Source of the DNA: Nitrospira sp. CG24B
Lineage (GTDB): Bacteria > Nitrospirota > Nitrospiria > Nitrospirales > Nitrospiraceae
Direction of reading: 5' to 3'
Assembly: GCA_002869845.2 (NCBI GenBank)
Contig: NEWS02000007.1
Span: 147,499 to 195,219 of the forward strand
DNA length: 47,721 nt
Shown: one piece after another, positions 27,583-35,968 of the stretch
Position numbering within the stretch: position 1 is the first letter of the stretch
Layout: every line of letters begins with the position of its first letter
Notes under the pieces: model-generated
What the model was told of the DNA's origin: nothing
Databases searched by the model: none
The model's input: the letters and a program-made list of their open reading frames with translations, nothing else
Program-made: the position numbers and the translations under genes

Positions 27583-28743
27583 TTAGCGGCGGGGAAAGCC
27601 TCGGAGCTGAAGATAACGCACGATGGCTGAATGGGTGACAAGTCCGACCATTTCTCCGTCCTGCATGACCACTAAGCGACCCCACCCTTCACGGGCCATA
27701 CGCTCCAGCGCATGCATCACAGGAATATCCGGCTCAATCACGAACGATTCCGAACGGGGGCGCATCACCTGCTCGACCCTGCGCCAGGGCCACAGCGACG
27801 GTGGAACGCTCTGAATCTCAACCGTGGTGATGAGTCCCACCAGTCGCCCATCCTCTAGCACGGGGAACCCGCCGTAGCCATAGGATTGGAAGTGCTGATT
27901 CACCGCCACATCCAACGTGCAATGCGACGGAATCGAGGTGACCGTCGTCGCCATGACATCCCGAATAGGGACCGTCGCCAGGGCCTGACGCATGACCGCT
28001 TGACGACGACTCGCCAGGGCTGCGGAGAAGAGAAACATGCCGATGACGACCACCCATCCGCCGTTCGATGCCATCGACGTGGGGAGTCCGCCGCTCGCGG
28101 AGCCGTACAGCACGACAAGGCCCGCCAGCCCAAGCATCACTCCAAACCCAAGGCCGATCCCTGCGGCTTGTTTGGTCGCTCGATAAAAATTGTTTCCCCA
28201 TGCCCAGAGTCCCGCACGTAACATCCGTCCGCCGTCCAGTGGAAAGCCTGGAATCATATTGAAGAGCCCAATTTGCATATTCACGAAGCCCAGCAAAGCC
28301 CCAAGCATGATCCACCCCTGGAGACCATGTTGCCGTTGAATTATCTCCGCCAGCTCCACAACCACAAAGCAAAGACCGCCGATCACAAAGCTGACCGCCG
28401 GCCCGGCCAACGCAATGAGGAATTCAGCGCGAGGTGTGGGGGCTTCCTGCCGCATGTGAGCCACGCCGCCAAAAATAAACAGCGTAATCTTTTCAATCGG
28501 AATGCGGTAGTACAACGCGACGTACGAATGGCCGAGCTCATGCAAGAGCACGGAGACGAATAATAGGATTGCTGCGAGGCCCCCCATAGCCCAATAACGT
28601 TCTGGAGTGAGCCCAGGCAAATTGTCCGGTAGATACCCAGTCGAGAGTGACCAGGTAACCAGGAGAAACACCACGAACCATGACGCATGGACACGGATCG
28701 GAATTCCCAACGCGCGACCGATTTCCCAGGAAGGTACCTGCAT
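27583..28743 (-). CDS. Site-2-type membrane metalloprotease (M50) with two CBS domains
   Basis: 386 residues from the ATG ending at 28743; a GTG three codons earlier is possible. An M50 peptidase of the SpoIVFB-like group cuts substrates within the membrane. The zinc site is visible as LLHELGHSYVA (His, Glu, His) and the distal NMIPGFPLDGGRMLRA (Asp ligand). About six helices form the core (residues 15-235). Two CBS repeats follow (about 255-310 and 325-380), with VPIRDVMATTVTSI and VEQVMRPRSESF, and probably sense adenine nucleotides. It is convergent with the YihY-like gene and divergent from the deacetylase. Confidence 0.93.
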   Translation of the reverse strand: MQVPSWEIGRALGIPIRVHASWFVVFLLVTWSLSTGYLPDNLPGLTPERYWAMGGLAAILLFVSVLLHELGHSYVALYYRIPIEKITLFIFGGVAHMRQEAPTPRAEFLIALAGPAVSFVIGGLCFVVVELAEIIQRQHGLQGWIMLGALLGFVNMQIGLFNMIPGFPLDGGRMLRAGLWAWGNNFYRATKQAAGIGLGFGVMLGLAGLVVLYGSASGGLPTSMASNGGWVVVIGMFLFSAALASRRQAVMRQALATVPIRDVMATTVTSIPSHCTLDVAVNQHFQSYGYGGFPVLEDGRLVGLITTVEIQSVPPSLWPWRRVEQVMRPRSESFVIEPDIPVMHALERMAREGWGRLVVMQDGEMVGLVTHSAIVRYLQLRGFPRR

Positions 28744-28800
28744 TGACAACACCGTACCAGTGGAATACGCAAAGGGTCAATTCTTCTCCACCGGTTCAGG

Positions 28801-28806
28801 TATACT
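28801..28806 (+). promoter_or_regulatory. Possible -10 hexamer of a leaderless transcript
   Basis: TATACT stands only seven bases before the ATG at 28814. If it is a -10 element, transcription would begin at or next to the start codon. There is no Shine-Dalgarno sequence before this ATG, which fits a leaderless message, but no good -35 hexamer is present. Confidence 0.3.
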
Positions 28807-28813
28807 AGCCCCT

Positions 28814-29530
28814 ATGCGACGACACGTTCTGCGACGCCTGCTGATCGGCGCGCTGTTAGCCGCAACTCCAGGGCCATTCGTTCCAGTAGACGGTGTGGCT
28901 CAAGTGATCAAGTCCGGTCCACGAACCTGCCCGGGCGTGGCGCTGACGTTCGATCTTTGTCCCGTGCGCAAGGGGTCCGGCTACGATCAGCCGTTGATGG
29001 ACTATCTCATCGCGCACCGGATCCCCGCCACATTCTTCATGTCCGGCAAGTGGATGGCCAAACATGAGCCAGAAGTGAACCATCTGCTGGGCATGGATTT
29101 TTTTGAAGTCGGGACGCATGGTGACGTCCACGCCCACCTTCCCCTGCACGATGCCGACGAACAACGCACGGAGATCCTTGGCCCTGTCAAAATTCTGCAA
29201 GACCACTATGCCTATACGGCGACGTTGTTTCGGCCACCGTACGGCGAATACAACGCCGTGACCGTCGCCGTGGTGCAACTGCTCGGCCTGCAGTTTATCC
29301 AATGGAATATCGAATCGGGCGATCCAGATCCGACACTCTCGGCAGAACACATCTTGGCCAGAGTCGCCAAGCAGACCAAACCCGGCAGCATCATCGTCTT
29401 CCATGCGAACGGCAAAGGCAAACAGACTCGGCAGGTGATCGAGCAACTGGCCACGAAAGTGCTCCCTCAGAAGGGGCTCAAACCGATGACCGTCAGTGAA
29501 CTGTTGAATTGTCAGTCTTCGACTCCATGA
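28814..29530 (+). CDS. Polysaccharide deacetylase (NodB-like), exported
   Basis: 238 residues from the ATG at 28814; the frame is open further upstream but that part is antisense to the protease gene. A signal peptide (about 1-28) precedes the NodB domain. Motif 1 is ALTFDLCPV, the TFD-L-C variant of TFDDG, with the first catalytic aspartate retained. The metal-binding motif is GTHGDVHAHLPL, and RPPYGEYN is motif 3. A late FHANGKGKQTRQVIEQL corresponds to motif 5. Such enzymes remove N-acetyl groups from envelope or extracellular sugars. Its stop overlaps the next start by four bases (ATGA), so it forms a two-gene unit with the GNAT gene. Confidence 0.88.
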   Translation: MRRHVLRRLLIGALLAATPGPFVPVDGVAQVIKSGPRTCPGVALTFDLCPVRKGSGYDQPLMDYLIAHRIPATFFMSGKWMAKHEPEVNHLLGMDFFEVGTHGDVHAHLPLHDADEQRTEILGPVKILQDHYAYTATLFRPPYGEYNAVTVAVVQLLGLQFIQWNIESGDPDPTLSAEHILARVAKQTKPGSIIVFHANGKGKQTRQVIEQLATKVLPQKGLKPMTVSELLNCQSSTP

Positions 29531-30006
29531 GCCAGCCAGTCATCCGGACGATGCAGGCAGACGATCGGGAAGCCGTGGTTCACCTCCTGGGTGAATCCGA
29601 CCCCTGGAAGACACTCGGTTATACAAAGGATGATTGGAACCGCATCTTTTGTCCGACTCCCCAGGGGCGAGACTGCTACGTGGCTCTCCTCGATAGGCAA
29701 GTGGCAGGCGTCGCCATCGTGAAGCAGAAGTTTCTCCTGGGCGATTATTTGGAGCTGTTGGGCGTGGCTGAATGGGCTCGTCAGAAGGGAGTCGGCGGGC
29801 AGCTGTTACGGCACATCGAAGAGCTCGTCTTTGAGCGGACCAAGAACCTCTTTGCCTGTGTGTCGGACTTTAATCAGTCCGCGAGAGCCTTCTACAAGAG
29901 ACACGGCTATCAAGAAATCGGGCCTATGCCTAACTTCTTGATACCAGGGAGCGCGGAACTGTTGTTGCGGAAGACGGCGGGGCCTGCCAGAGGAAGAGGT
30001 CAGTAG
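29527..30006 (+). CDS. GNAT-family N-acetyltransferase
   Basis: 159 residues from the ATG that overlaps the deacetylase stop. The GNAT fold is shown by AGVAIVKQKFLLGDYLELLGVAEWARQKGVGGQLLRHIEE (beta-4 and the acetyl-CoA loop Q/R-x-x-G-x-G/A are at KGVGGQL) and SARAFYKRHGYQEIG in the C-terminal half. The acceptor is unknown. Its coupling to a polysaccharide deacetylase suggests that the acceptor might be an amino sugar, but this is a guess from context. The stop codon touches the left arm of the palindrome at 30005-30075. Confidence 0.85.
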   Translation: MSQPVIRTMQADDREAVVHLLGESDPWKTLGYTKDDWNRIFCPTPQGRDCYVALLDRQVAGVAIVKQKFLLGDYLELLGVAEWARQKGVGGQLLRHIEELVFERTKNLFACVSDFNQSARAFYKRHGYQEIGPMPNFLIPGSAELLLRKTAGPARGRGQ

Positions 30007-30075
30007 TCATTGGTCATCGGTCAATGGTACATTCCAAACAGCAATCGCTCTTTTAATGACTATTGACCAATGACT
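30005..30075. repeat. Palindromic repeat bridging GNAT stop and VOC start
   Basis: AGTCATTGGTCA (30005-30016) and TGACCAATGACT (30064-30075) are perfect 12-base inverted arms; further GGTCAAT/ATTGACC pairing lies just inside. The left arm starts within the stop codon of the GNAT gene, and the right arm contains the start ATG (30070) of the VOC gene. It is a different sequence from the nuo-spacer repeats. Confidence 0.75.
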
Positions 30076-30477
30076 GATTTGCGAGTCACAAAACTCCTCC
30101 ATACTCGTATGCGGGTCAGCGATTTGGATGAGACCATCCGATTTTACACGACCGTCTTGGGCCTTGAGGTGATTGAACGAAAAACCTCTCCGCGGGGCTC
30201 ACACCTCGCTTTTCTCAAAGTACCCAATAGCGAAGAATTGATAGAGCTGACCAGTTTCCCTCCAAGTGGCCCAGTGAAAGTCCAGGAAGATCTCGTGCAT
30301 CTAGCCTTTCAAGTTGAAAGCCTCGACGAAACGATTGCCTCGCTTCATGCACAGGGGGTCACGATCACCGATGGCCCGACGGCCACCTCTTCCGGCAGCC
30401 GGTTCATCTTCATTGATGCTCCCGACGGCTATGAGATTGAGCTCATCGAACGCCGAGCAGGAGTGATGATCGTCTAG
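30070..30477 (+). CDS. VOC-family (glyoxalase I-like) protein
   Basis: 135 residues: one vicinal-oxygen-chelate domain made of two beta-alpha-beta-beta-beta halves. LLHTRMRVSDLDETIRFYTTVLGLEVIER in the first half supplies the candidate metal histidine. LVHLAFQVESLDETIASL and DAPDGYEIELIE in the second half supply the His and Glu positions of glyoxalase I. A lactoylglutathione lyase activity is possible, but the family is catalytically diverse. The start codon sits in the right arm of a palindrome, and no Shine-Dalgarno sequence is seen. Confidence 0.87.
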   Translation: MTDLRVTKLLHTRMRVSDLDETIRFYTTVLGLEVIERKTSPRGSHLAFLKVPNSEELIELTSFPPSGPVKVQEDLVHLAFQVESLDETIASLHAQGVTITDGPTATSSGSRFIFIDAPDGYEIELIERRAGVMIV

Positions 30478-30600
30478 CTTTCAACAAATACAGACTCCCC
30501 ACTTTCACACTCTACGCACATTGACGATATGACTCCCTCCGAAGTACCTTCTTCTCATCAACATACCGTGTGAATGCTCCGAATCAGGAGGACCGCTGAG

Positions 30601-31470
30601 ATGAAGAACGGGTTTTTCCGAGGACATGGGCTTGGTAACGATTATCTCGTGATGGATCCCAAGGAGCTGACGTTCAAGCTGACGCCAAAGGCCATCAAAA
30701 CGATTTGCGATCGGAACTGGGGGCTCGGCAGCGACGGGATTTTGTCGTTGGTTCCCTCAAAGAAGGCTGACTTTGGCCTACGAATTTTCAATCCAGATGG
30801 CAGTGAAGCGGAAAAATCAGGGAACGGCCTCAGGATCTTCGCGCGCTATCTCCACGCGACCGGTAAAACAAAGAAGACGCGCTTCACAGTCGAGACAAAG
30901 GGCGGGCTGGTCAGCATTGACCTGCAGGTAGACCGGCATGGCGATGCTGCCGCTGCAACGGTCGAGATGGGAATCGCCACGTTCAAGCCGGATGCACTCC
31001 CCTGTTCACTGAACGTGCCCGAGTTGATTCAGCAGCCGATCGAAGCTGGAGGCCGCTCGTTGATTTTTACCGGCGTGAGCGTCGGCAATCCCCATTGTGT
31101 CGTCTTCAAGCCAACCGGAGAATCTTGGTCACGAGAGGAGCTTTTGGCGCTTGGGCCAGCCCTGGAACACCACAAGCTGTTTCCTAAACGGACAAACGTG
31201 CAGCTCGTCGTTCCAACTGGACGTAACGAAGTCTTCATTCTGATTTGGGAGCGAGGCGCCGGAGAAACGCAGGCCTCCGGCTCGTCCTCCTGTGCGGCGG
31301 CCAGCGCGGCGGTGCGCCTGGGATTAGTCAAGAGCCCCGTCACCGTGAAGATGCCAGGGGGAGTGCTGAACATTGATGTGGCTCCGGACTTCAGCCTGAC
31401 CATGAAAGGGCCGGTGGCCGAAGTCGCGCGAGGGACAGTAAGCCCATCGTTTATCCGGGGATTGAAATAG
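30601..31470 (+). CDS. dapF: Diaminopimelate epimerase homologue with both catalytic Cys replaced by Ser
   Basis: 289 residues from the ATG at 30601, which has AGGAGG nine bases upstream; an earlier in-frame ATG lies at 30574. The DapF fold is clear: FFRGHGLGNDYLVMD at the start, FNPDGSEAE, GVSVGNPHCVVF and IWERGAGETQAS. DapF turns LL- into meso-diaminopimelate using two cysteines as acid and base. Here the first site reads EKSGNGLRI (Ser73, codon TCA) instead of CGNGLR. The second reads ASGSSSCA (Ser226, codon TCC) instead of ACGSGA. The rest of the active-site frame is kept. It may be a serine-based epimerase, an enzyme of another activity, or a non-catalytic relative. Confidence 0.85.
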   Translation: MKNGFFRGHGLGNDYLVMDPKELTFKLTPKAIKTICDRNWGLGSDGILSLVPSKKADFGLRIFNPDGSEAEKSGNGLRIFARYLHATGKTKKTRFTVETKGGLVSIDLQVDRHGDAAAATVEMGIATFKPDALPCSLNVPELIQQPIEAGGRSLIFTGVSVGNPHCVVFKPTGESWSREELLALGPALEHHKLFPKRTNVQLVVPTGRNEVFILIWERGAGETQASGSSSCAAASAAVRLGLVKSPVTVKMPGGVLNIDVAPDFSLTMKGPVAEVARGTVSPSFIRGLK

Positions 31471-31538
31471 CGAACCATCGATCGTTATAGCCAACCGACA
31501 GAACGCTCCGGTGTACTCCTGGTATTCTCACGATGATA

Positions 31539-31566
31539 CATGACGATTGACGCATGACGATCGACG
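31539..31566 (+). repeat. Tandem 14-base duplication at the uvrC start
   Basis: CATGACGATTGACG (31539-31552) is followed directly by CATGACGATCGACG (31553-31566), with one mismatch. The second copy contains the uvrC start codon. The first copy opens a five-codon frame (ATG at 31540, MTIDA) whose TGA at 31555-31557 overlaps the uvrC ATG. Confidence 0.75.
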
Positions 31567-33359
31567 TGCTCCAGTCCAAACTTGCCCATCTGCCCGGTAG
31601 CCCCGGCGTCTACCTGTTCAAGAACGAGCACGGAGAAATCATATACATCGGAAAAGCCGCGGTGCTCGCCGATCGCGTCCGATCCTATTTCCAGAAAGGG
31701 ACTGACCATAGCCTCAAGACCAGCCTTCTCGTGAGCCACGTCACCGACCTAGAGACAATGGTGACCCGATCTGAACTTGAAGCCCTGATTCTTGAGAGCA
31801 ACCTGGTCAAGCGCCACAAACCCCGCTTCAACATCGTGCTGCGGGACGACAAGCAGTACCCCTATGTGCGGCTGCCCATCAAAGACGACTTTCCCCGACT
31901 CTCGATCGTGCGCCGCGTGCAAAAAGATGGAGCCCTCTACTACGGCCCCTATACCCCGGCGAACGCGCTCCGGGAAACGTTGAAAGTCATCAAACACGTC
32001 TTCCCTCTCGCCACATGCACGATCGACATCGACGGGACCGCTGACCGTGCCTGCATCGAGTTTGAGATCAAGCGGTGCATGGCGCCCTGTACCGGCCATC
32101 AGTCGAAGGAGGAGTACCATCAGATCGTCAAACAGGTCCGCCACTTTCTCGAAGGCCGGGATCATGAGTTACTGGACGATCTCCGTACCCGCATGGAAGC
32201 GGCGGCCGAACGGGAGGAATTCGAAGAGGCAGCCCGACTGCGGGACCGCCTCTTCAAGATCCAACGCATGCTAGAAAAGCAGCGGATCACGCAGACCTCG
32301 GCAACGGATCAGGACGTAATCGGCTTGGCCAGGCAGGGTTCGGCAGTGGACCTGCAAATTCTGTTCGTGCGCGGCGGCTTGCTGATCGGGCGGAAAGATT
32401 TCTTCTGGCCTCAGTCGGCTGATGCCCCGGACGAGGAACTGGTCCGCTCCGCGATTGAACAATTCTATAACAAGGACGGGCAGCCGCCCAGAGAAGTCCT
32501 CGTCCCGACGGATCTCGAAGACACCGCACTGATTCAACAATGGCTCTCCGGCAAGCGAGGGGAATCCGTTCATGTGCGTTCGCCTGAGCGAGGCGCCAAG
32601 CATCAGTTGGTCCTGTTAGCCGAGGAGAATGCAGCCGCGGCTGTCGCCGATCATTTGCGCGATGAGGAACGTGACCGGCAAGCGGGCGAGGAACTGAAAC
32701 GGCTGCTGAGACTGGAACAGGCGCCGCGTCGAATCGAAGGATTCGACATCTCGAATACGATGGGCAACGACTCCGTCGCCTCAATGGTTGTGTGGGAAGA
32801 CGGACAGATGAAGAAGACGGACTATCGACGGTTCAAAATCCAAACGGTCGAAGGGGCCAATGACTTTGCCAGTATGAAAGAGGTGGTTACGCGTCGCTAC
32901 GGACAAGAGGAGAGCCTGGCTCAGCCGGATCTGATTCTCATTGATGGCGGGTTAGGCCAGCTGGCTGCCGCGCTGGAAGGGCTCAAAGAGGCTGGACAAT
33001 CGGGTCTGCCGATCCTTGGGCTGGCCAAGGCCCGCGGCGACAAAGAGGAGCGTATCTTCTTGGCAGGGAGAAAAAATCCGATTGTCCTCAGAGCCACCTC
33101 TCCGGCTACCCATCTGTTACAACATATTCGTGACGAAGCGCATCGCTTCGCGATTACCTTCCATAGGAAGCTGCGTGGCAAATCACTGGTCAGTTCAAAA
33201 CTGGATCAGGTCATTGGGATCGGGGAGATTCGGCGCAATCAACTCCTAGAGAAATTTGGCAGCCTCGACAACGTGGTGTCGGCCAGCGACGAAGCCCTAC
33301 GGGAGGCCGGACTCAATGCGGAAACCGTGTTGAATCTCCGTCGGGCGCTTGACCAGTAG
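31554..33359 (+). CDS. uvrC: Excinuclease ABC subunit C
   Basis: 601 residues. UvrC makes the two incisions in nucleotide-excision repair, with UvrA and UvrB, which are not in the window. Domains in order are: GIY-YIG nuclease (about 10-90, PGVYLFKNEHGEIIYIGKA); the cysteine-containing region (ACIEFEIKRCMAPCTG); the UVR motif that contacts UvrB (about 205-240); the RNase H-like endonuclease (about 380-535, with ISNTMGNDSVASMVVWEDG and LILIDGGLGQL); and C-terminal helix-hairpin-helix motifs (IGEIRRNQLLEKFGSL). No Shine-Dalgarno sequence precedes the ATG; instead a duplicated start sequence forms a mini-frame that ends on it. Confidence 0.97.
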   Translation: MTIDVLQSKLAHLPGSPGVYLFKNEHGEIIYIGKAAVLADRVRSYFQKGTDHSLKTSLLVSHVTDLETMVTRSELEALILESNLVKRHKPRFNIVLRDDKQYPYVRLPIKDDFPRLSIVRRVQKDGALYYGPYTPANALRETLKVIKHVFPLATCTIDIDGTADRACIEFEIKRCMAPCTGHQSKEEYHQIVKQVRHFLEGRDHELLDDLRTRMEAAAEREEFEEAARLRDRLFKIQRMLEKQRITQTSATDQDVIGLARQGSAVDLQILFVRGGLLIGRKDFFWPQSADAPDEELVRSAIEQFYNKDGQPPREVLVPTDLEDTALIQQWLSGKRGESVHVRSPERGAKHQLVLLAEENAAAAVADHLRDEERDRQAGEELKRLLRLEQAPRRIEGFDISNTMGNDSVASMVVWEDGQMKKTDYRRFKIQTVEGANDFASMKEVVTRRYGQEESLAQPDLILIDGGLGQLAAALEGLKEAGQSGLPILGLAKARGDKEERIFLAGRKNPIVLRATSPATHLLQHIRDEAHRFAITFHRKLRGKSLVSSKLDQVIGIGEIRRNQLLEKFGSLDNVVSASDEALREAGLNAETVLNLRRALDQ

Positions 33360-33383
33360 TAGTCATCGGCCTCCATTCGCCGC

Positions 33384-34739
33384 CTAAAATAGATACCGGA
33401 AACTGAACGTCCCCAGATGCACGAACGCGTGGTAGGTCCCATCCACTGTCGGGTTTTGGTTACCGGCCACCGTGCGTGATTCGTAGAACCACTCCTGATA
33501 GGCAAGATCGAGACCAATTCCTTTCGGCCACAAGGCTGACTCTCCACTGCAAGGAATCATGCCTAGAAAACGTCCAGAGCCCTTACACAGAAAGCCCACG
33601 CCAAGAGATAGGGTATGAGCCGGCAGTGAAATGATGCCAGGGTTAAAGGTCCGATCGGGAACCGGATCTTCCGTATACGTATAGCCGGACCGAGCTGCGA
33701 CCTCCCAGTTCGGCAACCAGCGTGGATTGAGCCACTTATACTCGGTTCCGAGTGCAATCACCGCCACATTCTTCCACTGTTGCGGTTGGGGAATTGTGGC
33801 TCCATTGGACAGTCGTACATCGAGATTCCTGTTTAAGCTCCATCCTACATATTCAACATCGACTTCGACTTTCCATTCTCGCTCTGGGGATCGAATCGGC
33901 CAGACGGCGAGAGCCCCCATCGCCATTTGTGGCAACACCAAGTCCGTGGAGGCGTCGGCCACCTTCCCTCCGTTGACTAACAACGACCCATTTAACGGCA
34001 ACACCGCTTGACTGCGATAGACCAACCCGATTGAGACGACCGGTTTACCAGCTTCGTTCCTGAATGGAGTATAGAGCAGACTGGCAGTCACTCCCGCTCC
34101 AGTCCCCGTCCCGTTCAGTTCGATGGACGCCCCCGGTGGAATTCCAAGAGCGCCTGCACTGATCTGTTTCTGCTCGACATGCCCTTCGCCCAGAAAGCTG
34201 GCAAAGGTATAAATATCAGCGCTGATACCAACAGAGAGCGCATCACTTATTTTATATGCAATCGTCGGTTTGATAGCGATCAGCGGTAACTCCGCTGACG
34301 TGACCGAAGTATTGAACGGGGCGTCAATCGGATAGCGAGTTCGTAAGCCAAACGGCGATGTCAGCCCCAATCCAATAGTCGCAGCGGAAAAACGAGGCGC
34401 ACCGAGCGCTCCAAGGTTGGCGCTGAGGTACGTGTGCCCGGGTGGAGGGAAGCTGACGCTTCCCCCAAAATCGCCTCGAGTATCAACTCCGGAAATGCTC
34501 TTCGCCTTAATAGAGCCACCAAGTAACGCGATCCCGAATACTCCCTGGATACCAGAGACTTGAGTAAGGCCAGCAGGATTATAGTGAATAGCTGAGGCAT
34601 CGTCTGCCTGAGCTGCGAATGCATTTCCTTGAGCTGCAGCGACGGCCCCCTGTGGTTGAAACCTCAGTGCCTGAGCATGAGCCGTGGACCAGACCACGAT
34701 GATCACGGCTCCCACAAGCACGGAGAGTACGATACGCAA
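33384..34739 (-). CDS. OmpP1/FadL-type outer-membrane porin
   Basis: 451 residues with a signal peptide (about 1-23, cut after AHA). The mature N-terminus carries the FadL hatch signature ALRFQPQGAVAAAQGNAFAAQADDASAIHYNPAGLTQVSG, including the NPAGL element. A 14-strand barrel follows and ends in FRYLF, an aromatic terminus suited to BAM recognition. The family moves hydrophobic compounds such as long-chain fatty acids across the outer membrane. The next gene across the divergent spacer is luxR, so uptake of acyl compounds and acyl-homoserine-lactone signalling lie side by side; whether they are linked is unknown. GGAG precedes the ATG by nine bases. Confidence 0.92.
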   Translation of the reverse strand: MRIVLSVLVGAVIIVVWSTAHAQALRFQPQGAVAAAQGNAFAAQADDASAIHYNPAGLTQVSGIQGVFGIALLGGSIKAKSISGVDTRGDFGGSVSFPPPGHTYLSANLGALGAPRFSAATIGLGLTSPFGLRTRYPIDAPFNTSVTSAELPLIAIKPTIAYKISDALSVGISADIYTFASFLGEGHVEQKQISAGALGIPPGASIELNGTGTGAGVTASLLYTPFRNEAGKPVVSIGLVYRSQAVLPLNGSLLVNGGKVADASTDLVLPQMAMGALAVWPIRSPEREWKVEVDVEYVGWSLNRNLDVRLSNGATIPQPQQWKNVAVIALGTEYKWLNPRWLPNWEVAARSGYTYTEDPVPDRTFNPGIISLPAHTLSLGVGFLCKGSGRFLGMIPCSGESALWPKGIGLDLAYQEWFYESRTVAGNQNPTVDGTYHAFVHLGTFSFRYLF

Positions 34740-34919
34740 AGAAAAGATGCTCCGTTAGATCAACAATAAAGGCATCCTATAGGAACAATGGTTTTTCGGC
34801 TTGACGAGAATGAGCGTTACACTAGCGCTCCTCTCTGGCATCCGCATAGAGCCATATGGACGTATAACCAGCAGTCTGGACGTTAAAATGATGGGGGCCA
34901 ATATTTTCGTATTTCCTAG

Positions 34920-34948
34920 TTGATCTTGGCTTCCAGCATAAGTACATT
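34920..34948 (+). promoter_or_regulatory. Possible luxR promoter
   Basis: TTGATC (34920-34925) is followed after 17 bases by TACATT (34943-34948); each matches the consensus at four of six positions. The luxR start codon lies about 54 bases downstream. No lux-box-like palindrome was found in this divergent spacer (34740-35001). Confidence 0.35.
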
Positions 34949-35001
34949 ACTGAGTCGCAATTCTAATGCTACCTGTTAGTCTTACTGGAGGTGCGACCAC
35001 C

Positions 35002-35937
35002 ATGGGTGAAGCACTCAAATTCGATAATTCAATCTCTGGCAGCCGACTACACAGTGTATTTCCTTTCATTCGCGAAAATGGAGGGAAGGCCCTTGCGAAG
35101 TCTCGCTCGGCACAACTCGTCGCTGAGTCTCATCCTGAGATTCCCACTTCGCCTAAGATGCCATCTCATCCGTTTACGACTGACATTTTTGATGATCTCA
35201 CAAGAAGCGAGATGCAGTCTGTGTTGGAAATCCTTCACCATACAATGCAAGCGACTACTGGAACTGATGTGCACCATCTTCTTCAGTTAGTTCAACGCGT
35301 CATCGCCTCTCCGCTGGTGATCGGTGGCGTCGCTCAGCTGAACCCCAAAGGGACATTCCAGGACTTCAATAGCGTTATCAATGTCAGTTACTCAAACGAC
35401 TGGCTGTATCATTATGGCACCAAGGCGTATGCGACGGTGGACCCCGTCCTTCAGTCGGTTCTCTCTACCTTTCAGACACAGGTATGGAAGCAGACCTACA
35501 AGAGCGCCAGTTCCCAGAAACAATTGGAATTCGTGGAAGAGGCTCGATCATACGGCCTGACTCATGGACTTACGACTGGCATGCTCGAACCCGGTCGCAA
35601 CTTCGCTTCCTTCTTTTCTTTTGCCGGAGGTGAACCGGATCACATAGTTCGCTACAAGAAGTTGCTCGAATACCTACTTCCCCATCTACACAGAATCCTG
35701 ATAGCCAATGTACACACCCCTCCTGCCAACCGCGTGAAGGGACTTTCAGCCCGTGAGCTGATGGTTCTTGAATGGATGAAGCAAGGAAAGACGAACTGGG
35801 AGATATCGCGTATCATTGGTGTCAGTGAGCGAACCGTTCGCTTCCATGTAGAAGGCATCTTCATGAAGCTCGATGTTGGCTCTCGCACTCAAGCCGTCGC
35901 GTGTGCGATAGAACAAGGTCTATTCCCCAATACGTAA
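35002..35937 (+). CDS. luxR: LuxR-family acyl-homoserine-lactone receptor/transcription factor
   Basis: 311 residues from the ATG at 35002 (GGAGGT nine bases upstream); an ATG at 34966 lacks such a site. After an unusual N-terminal extension of about 60 residues comes the autoinducer-binding domain (about 75-235). There SNDWLYHYGTKAYATVDPVL holds the Trp/Tyr/Asp residues that hold acyl-homoserine lactones in TraR-type receptors. The C-terminal GerE-type DNA-binding domain (about 248-311) reads LSARELMVLEWMKQGKTNWEISRIIGVSERTVRFHV. The synthase gene faces it from the other side of a 31-base spacer. Its likely targets are the 20-base palindromes at 36839 and 38702. Confidence 0.92.
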   Translation: MGEALKFDNSISGSRLHSVFPFIRENGGKALAKSRSAQLVAESHPEIPTSPKMPSHPFTTDIFDDLTRSEMQSVLEILHHTMQATTGTDVHHLLQLVQRVIASPLVIGGVAQLNPKGTFQDFNSVINVSYSNDWLYHYGTKAYATVDPVLQSVLSTFQTQVWKQTYKSASSQKQLEFVEEARSYGLTHGLTTGMLEPGRNFASFFSFAGGEPDHIVRYKKLLEYLLPHLHRILIANVHTPPANRVKGLSARELMVLEWMKQGKTNWEISRIIGVSERTVRFHVEGIFMKLDVGSRTQAVACAIEQGLFPNT

Positions 35938-35968
35938 TTCAGCGAGCTCCGTCTCACTTTTAGACCAG

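Noticed and set aside
28607..28813. Upstream in-frame extension of the deacetylase
   Set aside because: It is antisense to the protease gene and would hide a normal signal peptide that begins at 28814.
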